From Vandiemenella viatica (taxonomy: Eukaryota; Arthropoda; Insecta; Orthoptera; Morabidae): a stretch of DNA of 64,000 nt. Position numbers and translations under genes: made by a program. The DNA lies in the NCBI GenBank assembly GCA_031002005.1, contig JARYHS010008074.1:14910930-14974929 (forward strand), written 5' to 3'. The first letter of the stretch is position 1. Each line of letters begins with the position of its first letter. The notes under the pieces were generated by a model. That model had not been told where the DNA came from and searched no databases. It was given only the letters and a program-made list of their open reading frames with translations. Positions 57,673 through 64,000 of the stretch are shown one piece after another.

Positions 57673-58328
57673 TGATTTGTTAAAACCTAAAGTTTCAGCT
57701 ATCGTGCTGTGGCCTTCATCAGAGGACTGCGGCGTTTGTTACCGCTGTCTCCTACATATAGCTGTGAGAGCGCGCGCACTAACCGTTCGCGATGACGTCA
57801 TCGTCGTTACCGTGCCTAGCGAAGGCGGTCGGATGGGGCCGTTCGCCTTGCATCCTTCTCAGTAGGTATGACCAAATATGGTCAAGTTGCACTATCAGCA
57901 TTCATGTTGTTAGGTGTTTTTTGTACTAAATCAACACGAGACATTTTTAAAATAACGACTTCAGCAAATCAGCTGTAGCTCAACATTCAGCTAAAAGTGA
58001 ACATTCTATTTCATTGGACCAGACCATCTTAGTGGCCGTACCGAGCAGATGGTGGCCCAGGAGATAGAGAGGAACTAGAAATACAAAAAACATGAATGCT
58101 GATAGTGGCCTACAACATGACCATATTTGCTCATACCTATTGAGTAGGACACAAGACGAACGGTCCCTTCGGTAGGCACGGTAGCGACCGTGCCGTCATC
58201 GCGGACGGTTAGTGCGTGCGTGCGTGCGCGTACTCCCACTGCTATATATCGGTGACAGCGCAACAAACGCAGCAGTCCTCTGATGAAGGCCACAGCACGA
58301 TGGCCGAAACGTTAAGTTTTAACAAATC
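57673..58328. mobile_element. inverted-arm element (b), 250-bp arms
   Basis: Left arm 57673-57925 and right arm 58081-58328 are inverted copies (GATTTGTTAAAAC outermost, ACTATCAGCATTCATG innermost), around a 155-base spacer. A 10-base insertion interrupts the left arm near 57907. The right arm carries CTGATGA (58280-58286), a five-pair stem GGCCA/TGGCC and GAAAC (58306-58310). Stem I pairing is poor. The left arm's stem is broken. Confidence 0.75.
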
Positions 58329-59119
58329 GACGCGGCTCCACCCGGAGAACAAAGATTCTTCAAATTCGATTTCTCCTCCACGCGTCATTAATTTCCTATC
58401 TTCAAAAACTGATTTTGTTATCTCGACCTACATCAACGTTGGTATAAGCTATTTAAAAATTGTGATCTTACCTGTATTCAAAACTACAATTATTATTTTT
58501 TATATTCCTTTAATAAAAGTTTTTTCTGTCAGTATTTTTCCGATTCATGAACATGGATCATCCACTAATCTACTGATAACCCAGCGAAATTAAGTAAAAT
58601 AGCTTTTTTTTTAATTACTAACATTTACGACATACCAGAAGTAAAAGTGGAGTTATGATCAACATAACACGTGTTTGCGCAGGTAGCTACCGTGAATCAA
58701 CCACTCCATGGTTAGAGGCAGATTTGTTGTATCTTGTGGCGGAACCGGCAAAGGGGGTTCTTAGTTTCTTGCCCTTTATAACAACAGATCATCCCGCAAA
58801 CTAAGACTGTGTGGCGCTTACCTCTTCCCTGGATTAGCAATATTCGTATCTTAGTCGTCACTGAGGGAATTGCACCCTGAGTTTACTTCAGTCGTGCGCA
58901 GTATAAAAGAATTACTAAATGGTTGTATGATAATAAATCAAACACCAATGTTTGATAATATGTCCAACTTTAATACTATCAAAAATCTTCGCCAACACAG
59001 CCTTCTAAAAATCAAATCGGAACTTTGTTTCAACCTCCAACTACAGATTCTAATTGTTCACTCACACTCGAAACTTGCATTGTCTTCGCGCCGCTGTTAC
59101 TGATATAGTTTTAGACATT
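58329..59119. other. unassigned DNA
   Basis: The open frames at 58216-58593 and 58870-59103 show no domain. Confidence 0.4.
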
Positions 59120-59129
59120 TCTCACTATT

Positions 59130-59362
59130 ACCGAGCGTGGTGGGTGAGGAATTAACGTTCTGGCCTCGCATTCGGAAGGACACTGGTCCTAATCCCCGTC
59201 CGGGCATCCAGATTTTGGTGTTCCATAGTTCTCCCAAATCACTCCAGGCGAATACCGGGATCCTTCCTTCAAAGACCATGGCCTAATTCCTTCCCGTTCC
59301 TTGTTCCCAGTCCCATCCCGCATCTAATGGCCTTGACGTCGACGATGCGAAAAGTAAAAAAA
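59130..59362 (+). repeat. SINE family 1, copy h
   Basis: The only plus-strand full-length copy of family 1 here. It starts ACCGAGCGTGGTGGGTGA and ends in a short A-rich tail. Perfect 10-bp duplication TCTCACTATT (59120-59129 and 59363-59372). The B-box is mutated (GGTCCTAATCC). Confidence 0.93.
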
Positions 59363-59491
59363 TCTCACTATTCGATGTTCACAATTCCCTTTTCATGTTC
59401 CTAGAGGCAATGGGCCTTTACGATGAACTGTTCGCGGGCTATACAACCACCAAACTGGCCACTTCAACAGCACGCGCCAAACTGACTAGAC

Positions 59492-62400
59492 CAGTGGTCG
59501 TCAAACTTTTCTGCTCAAGGGCCAAAACTAACAGTATGATGTGGCACCTCGGGCCACAGATTTACATGTATCTTTATTAATTGGCAACGCATGTAAATGT
59601 TGTGTTTTGAACCTCCAGTAGACTAGCTATAGTAAAGAAGCGAGAGGTTTACCACTGACTTTCTAGCACTAATCGTTAAAGTCGAGACCATTCGGAACAC
59701 TTTGTGTAGAATGTTCTGTTTCAGATTGCTGCCGCCCTCAGCGACCCATAAATAGGAACACTGTAATTGCCCAACGAAATATTGCTGCGTTGTCTTGGTG
59801 AGCAGATGGTTAATAACGACAACTGTACTTACATTTAAATGTATTATGTAACATGAGACACAATCACAACTGTTTACTACATGTTTTGAAAGTCAGTGGA
59901 CTAAACTACAACAGCCTTAATTTCTTTCATACTAGCTGGCATTGACTAGATATGTATTTATTTCAATCTAATGTTATTTTGTCTCTTCCTCCCCTCACTC
60001 TCTGTCGCCCATGTCGTCCTTCCCCTCACTCACCATCTCTTCATCCCTTTCTCTGTCCATTTCGCACTTCCCCCTGTATGTGTCCATCTCCTCCTTCCCC
60101 TTCTCCATCCACATTACCACCCCCCAATCCCAATAAGACGTTGCCTTTGCTTACCCCACAATATTTCTTCACAGGTGTGGAGGATAAACACACACCAAAA
60201 CACACACACACTTTTTTTAAGAACTAATGACTAATGATTCCTTTTTCCAAATATTTACCACATATGAAGCTGACCACCTCTATAAGCGCATTCATGAATC
60301 CAAGGCACTTTCATTTAAGATTTATACAACAGCAGATAATTTGTACGAGGCACACACGCCCATGAGTTGTCAGCACTGAGAAACAAACAACAAAACATTT
60401 CCATTATTACGTCCCCTCACACAGCAACGACAAATCTATCTGCCCTGTACCGAGTGGCACCTGTAAAGGCGACTGAACAACTTTACGCGCTCCTACTTAT
60501 AATTCTTCCATTACATTTTTCATTTGACGAAGGAGACAGGTAAAGCCGACAGCTGCAAACCATTTATTCTTTATCGGATTAGGATATACATCATTTATCA
60601 TTCTTCAGAAGCTGTGAACGTTAGCACCTGTTAAAATGAAATAGTACTTTTGAAAACAGACCATTTGCAACTGTTGGATGTATGTGACTCCTTCGCCAAA
60701 TAACACTGCTGTGCAGTTGCTGACAACAATAAGCCATGTTTATGACACTGAATCCTGCAACACAGGGAATAATATTTTTAAATCCCCATCCGCCAGTTTG
60801 ACAACTATTAGATTTTGAGGGACGTATTTGTGGGAGGCGATAGTTGACAACAATTACATTTTAGTCAGTCTTCACAAGAGTCAAGTGTTGAGACCGACTG
60901 GAATATTCATTGTAGCACGATTCATTGATGACATGCGCCATTCAGATTTTCACAAAATGGCTGTCACCATTTTACAAGCGTTTAAAATAGCATAAAATGC
61001 TGCTGATCAATTTTCAATAAACTGAAAAAAAAAGCATACAGTGCTGTGCACCTGACTAATTGATTCCAGTCTAATTATCCTTGTGAAAATTCACATGTTA
61101 CAATATTCATGTAGTTAAGCAGGAGCATAAGAAGGGTGAAGGCAAGGAAGAGAATCATTAGTAATTTTGTCACTACCAAAAACAAGTCTGGGATCAGTGT
61201 GTTTTTGTTCCTTAAATTGATTTTAAAGTACTTTAACGCAAGATGAACTAGACGTATTTTAAAAATATTATATTACATTATTCAAATGGCCACAAAAACT
61301 TTATTATAATCAAACTTTCAAAAGAATATATAAATAAATAACTAATTTAAAAAATAAGAAAACGACAGATACACTGCACATGCAAAGGGCTATATAAGAA
61401 AGCTACAGGTCTGTTCTTGAATGTGGTTTTTTTATTCATTAAAATTGCAAAAAAAGTACAAATATAAAATTTTTCATTAATGTGATTTGTGATGTTGAAC
61501 GTTTTTGGCTATCTCGTCTCATCTATCGTTTGGGCTGCATGCAATCCTCATTGCGTCTTCTAAATGACTGGACAACCGATTACGATATTTATTTTTCAAG
61601 TACTTCATTTTGAAATGAAGCTTCACAAAGGTAAGTTGAAGGAAATAGTGTTAAAATGAACTGTGCACAGTCTCGTAAATTTTTATAATTGTTAGGCACA
61701 CATTTCCAAAATTGAGTGTACTGTTGGGTTTCACGATGTTCTATAAACAGAGCTTTAAGCTGTGTGTCATGTTGAAGTTCGATTATTTCATTTAGCAAGT
61801 TAGTTTTAGGAAATCCAAATTGGCAGAATAATTTGAGATCATCATGTTCAACATGCCAAGGGTTCTCTACGAGAATGAAACAGCTTCGAATATTTCTAAC
61901 ATCTGCAAATCTGTTTTGTATACCTTCCAAATGTTCTTTCATGTCTTGGTAAATAGTTTCGGCGATAATATAATAGTCTGATCTGAGCATAGCAACAGTT
62001 GGAAAATTAGACAGATCTTTTTCTCCGAGTTCATTTATATATAATTGCAGGTTTGGCTTCAATGCTAATATTTTGTTAGTCATTTGCCCAAATATCTTGT
62101 TTGGTCCTTGTAATTCCAAGTTAAGTGTGTTGAATTTTTGTGTAATATCGGTCAAGAAAGCTGTAAGTATCCACCATTCATCATCATCAAGTTCAGGATA
62201 ATTTTTGCCACTTTGCTGTAAGAATAAAATAATTTCTGATTTGAAATTGACAAATCGTTCCAGCACTTTTCCTTTGCTTAACCATCTGACAGCAATATGT
62301 AGGATAACATCACTGTAACAAGCCTGCAATTCCTCCAGGAGTTCTTTAAATTTCCGGTGATTAGGTTCACGGGCACGAATGAAATTTATAACGCTTATAA

Positions 62401-63744
62401 CCGTTTTCATAACATTCTTCAATTTGGAATTTGACATGCCAGACTTTCTTGACGCAGTAAGCAGTGAATGGAGAGTAAATGTGGCAAATTCCATTCCTTC
62501 TTAATCAGTGCTACCAAACCATTGTTGACGCCCATCATTGATTGACAGCCATCTGTACATACTGATATTAATTTGCTCATAGGTAAGTCATTTTTTTCTA
62601 CAAACTCTTTAATTGCATCCATAAAATCAGAACCTTTTGTGTGACCTTTCATGGTTATAATTGCTAAAAAATCTTCCTCTATTACCCCATCATATGTGCA
62701 GTAACGCACAATGAAAACTGAGCCATTGAAGCTAAATCTGTACTGGAATCACATGCAAGACTGAAGTATTTGCATAGTTTTACTTTATTAATTACTTCCT
62801 CAAACATATATTTTGAAATATCTTCTATATGGCGTCGACAGGTAGATTCTGAAAGTGTGAGCTTATTTATTTCAGCTAATATTTGCTTACTGTTAGAGAA
62901 ATTTTGAAACTAAGTGTCAGAAACAGTCATCATACATTTCTTCACTAATTCAGCATCAGTGAAAGGTTTCATATTTTTTGCTAGAATATTACATACTTGG
63001 TACGATGCTTTTGTGAGAGCCTCACTTTGCCCAACTGCTGCTAACATAACGTTTTATTGACGACGAATGGTAGATTTTAGATGAGCAATTTTCTCCTTTC
63101 TTTCATTTGAATTCAAAGGAAAAGCTACTGTAAATGAACTGTGCTTACTTGTGTAGTGGCGAAATAAATTGTATCTCTTCAGTCCCACGATAGTATCCCG
63201 GCATATTAAGCAAGTAGCAGTACCTTCGTTGTGCCCACTTATAAAACAAAACTCTTCTTCCCATATTTCTTGGAAACTTCTTTTCTCTTCACTTATTTTC
63301 CTCTTAGTCACTGTTTTTGAGGGTACACCAGACATTATTTATTCCACTACTAATGATAGCACAAAATATGAGCACAAATACACTGAAGACGCGACGAACG
63401 CTCAGGAGCACCGAAACTTACTGCACGATTGACACGACAAAGCTAACACTGAAGCGGCTGCGGGACAAACCCGCCGACAAACGAGCGGCCGTAGGGGCGC
63501 GGCGCGTTTGATGCACGGCTTACATTGTTGGCTAGCAGTGCGCTCACGCCTCTGAGCGCTGCGGAACGCCGCAAGTGGCCCCGACTTTAATCACAATTCT
63601 ACGCAGTTTCCGCAAACAAAACACGGCTACGCCAGACAAGTAGATAACTAATGCTGCCCGTGCGAAGCCGAGGAGGGCCGCGGGCCGCACGAAAACTTCA
63701 TTCGGGCCGCATGCGGCCCACGGGCCGCAGTTTGACGACCAATG
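59492..63744 (-). mobile_element. complete hAT transposon, 4253 bp
   Basis: Perfect 8-bp target duplication GACTAGAC (59484-59491 and 63745-63752). Terminal inverted repeats of 16 bp: CAGTGGTCGTCAAACT at the left, CATTGGTCGTCAAACT reading in from the right. The right subterminal region is packed with GGGCCGC/GCGGCCC repeats, probable transposase-binding sites, while the left has only GGGCC copies. The transposase lies on the minus strand near the right end. The 59.6-61.5 kb part is non-coding, with a C/T-rich tract at about 59987-60125. Confidence 0.95.
61530..63335 (-). pseudogene. hAT transposase (ZBED/GTF2IRD2-like), broken
   Basis: The minus-strand start MSGVPSKTVTKRKISEEKRS leads into a BED-type zinc finger (CLICRDTIVGLKRYNLFRHY, TSKHSSF). 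A TAA at 63054-63056 interrupts it in frame. Then come LAKNMKPFTDAELVKKCMM, a TAG, and TLSESTCRRHIEDISKYM. The RNase-H-like core has FSLACDSSTDLASMAQFS (first catalytic Asp) and LISVCTDGCQSMMGVNNG (second), with a frameshift at about 62708. LHIAVRWLSKGKVLERF follows and the C-terminal dimerisation region FWKCVPNNYKNLRDCAQFIL then FPSTYLCEASF, again frameshifted before NRLSSHLEDAMRIAC. At least two stops and three frame changes: inactive. Confidence 0.88.
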
Positions 63745-63770
63745 GACTAGACGCTCTCTCCTCTGTATTA

Positions 63771-64000
63771 CGAGGTGCATTCAAGTTCTAAGGCCTCAGA
63801 TTTTTTTTCTAACTAACTACTCACCCGAAAACTGTGAAACTGTTGTTACTTCTTGACGTAATCTCCCTGAAGACCTACACATTTTTCACAACGTCGACGC
63901 CATGATTCCATGGCCGTGGCGAAGGCTTCTTTATGAGTCTGTTTTTACCACTGGAAAATCGCTGAAGCAATAGCAGCACGGCTGGTGAATGTGCGGCCAC
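63771..64000 (-). mobile_element. mariner-like element, cut by the window end
   Basis: TA at 63769-63770 is followed by the terminus CGAGGTGCATTCAAGTTCTA. The minus strand reads FTSRAAIASAIFQW, KQTHKEAFATAMESWRRRCE and KCVGLQGDYVKK, a stop, and HSFRVS. The W..R..KC....GdY motif is the C-terminus of mariner transposases. The other end lies outside the window. Confidence 0.68.

Noticed and set aside
59952..60234. Pro/Ser-rich open frames at 59952-60234
   Set aside because: Produced by a C/T-rich tract inside the hAT element, with no other coding sign.

Overview
This is a eukaryotic window, almost certainly from a large, repeat-rich insect genome. I suspect an orthopteran, probably a locust or grasshopper such as Schistocerca. 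That is an inference from memory of the Tc1 family at 39740-41162 and of the tRNA-derived SINEs, not from a search. There is no operon layout, no Shine-Dalgarno context and no compact run of genes. About half of the window can be assigned to transposable elements. The rest is AT-rich sequence in which I see no gene. A 1000-base run of N (8325-9324) marks an assembly gap.

Layout. 1-2160: unassigned, with a weak promoter-like motif cluster near 1.0 kb. 2163-7235: a decayed RTE-like reverse transcriptase split by a young LTR retrotransposon (2649-6780, 4-bp target duplication AGAA) that keeps gag and an integrase tail but has lost the rest of pol. 10.1-13.8 kb: SINEs and a LINE 3' end. 14.1-15.85 kb: a dead transposon-type gene of the SGCDT family, cut by a small mariner element. 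16057-16272: a near-perfect palindrome. 21409-22408: a 1-kb non-autonomous hAT. 22.7-27.3 kb: at least three SINE families and one possible host exon. 28.1-33.5 kb: a nearly full-length but broken I-like LINE (ORF1, then ORF2 with endonuclease, RT and RNase H). 34.9-36.4 kb: SINEs, one split by a 5'-truncated LINE. 39.06-43.25 kb: a minus-strand LINE split by a Tc1 element and by an inverted-arm element. 43.5-49.3 kb: SINE, RTE and hAT fragments and a second copy of that LINE. 52.2-53.3 kb: its third copy. 53.6 and 57.4-57.6 kb: two credible minus-strand host exons. 55.9-58.3 kb: two large inverted-arm elements. 59492-63744: a complete hAT with a perfect 8-bp target duplication and a dead transposase. 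63771 to the end: the start of a mariner.

How the parts relate. The window is a record of successive nested insertions: LTR into RTE, mariner into the SGCDT pseudogene, LINE into SINE, and Tc1 plus an inverted-arm element into LINE. No transposase or reverse transcriptase here looks intact. The best host-gene signal is the pair of minus-strand exons. Both are phase 1-1, both have GT/AG borders, and they encode related units ending in an Arg-rich SAPA motif, which suggests repeat-encoding exons of one gene with introns full of transposons. The most unusual recurring structure is a set of four elements with facing inverted arms. Three carry a CTGATGA/CGAAAC hairpin that resembles a hammerhead ribozyme core, and the fourth shows only a degenerate match.
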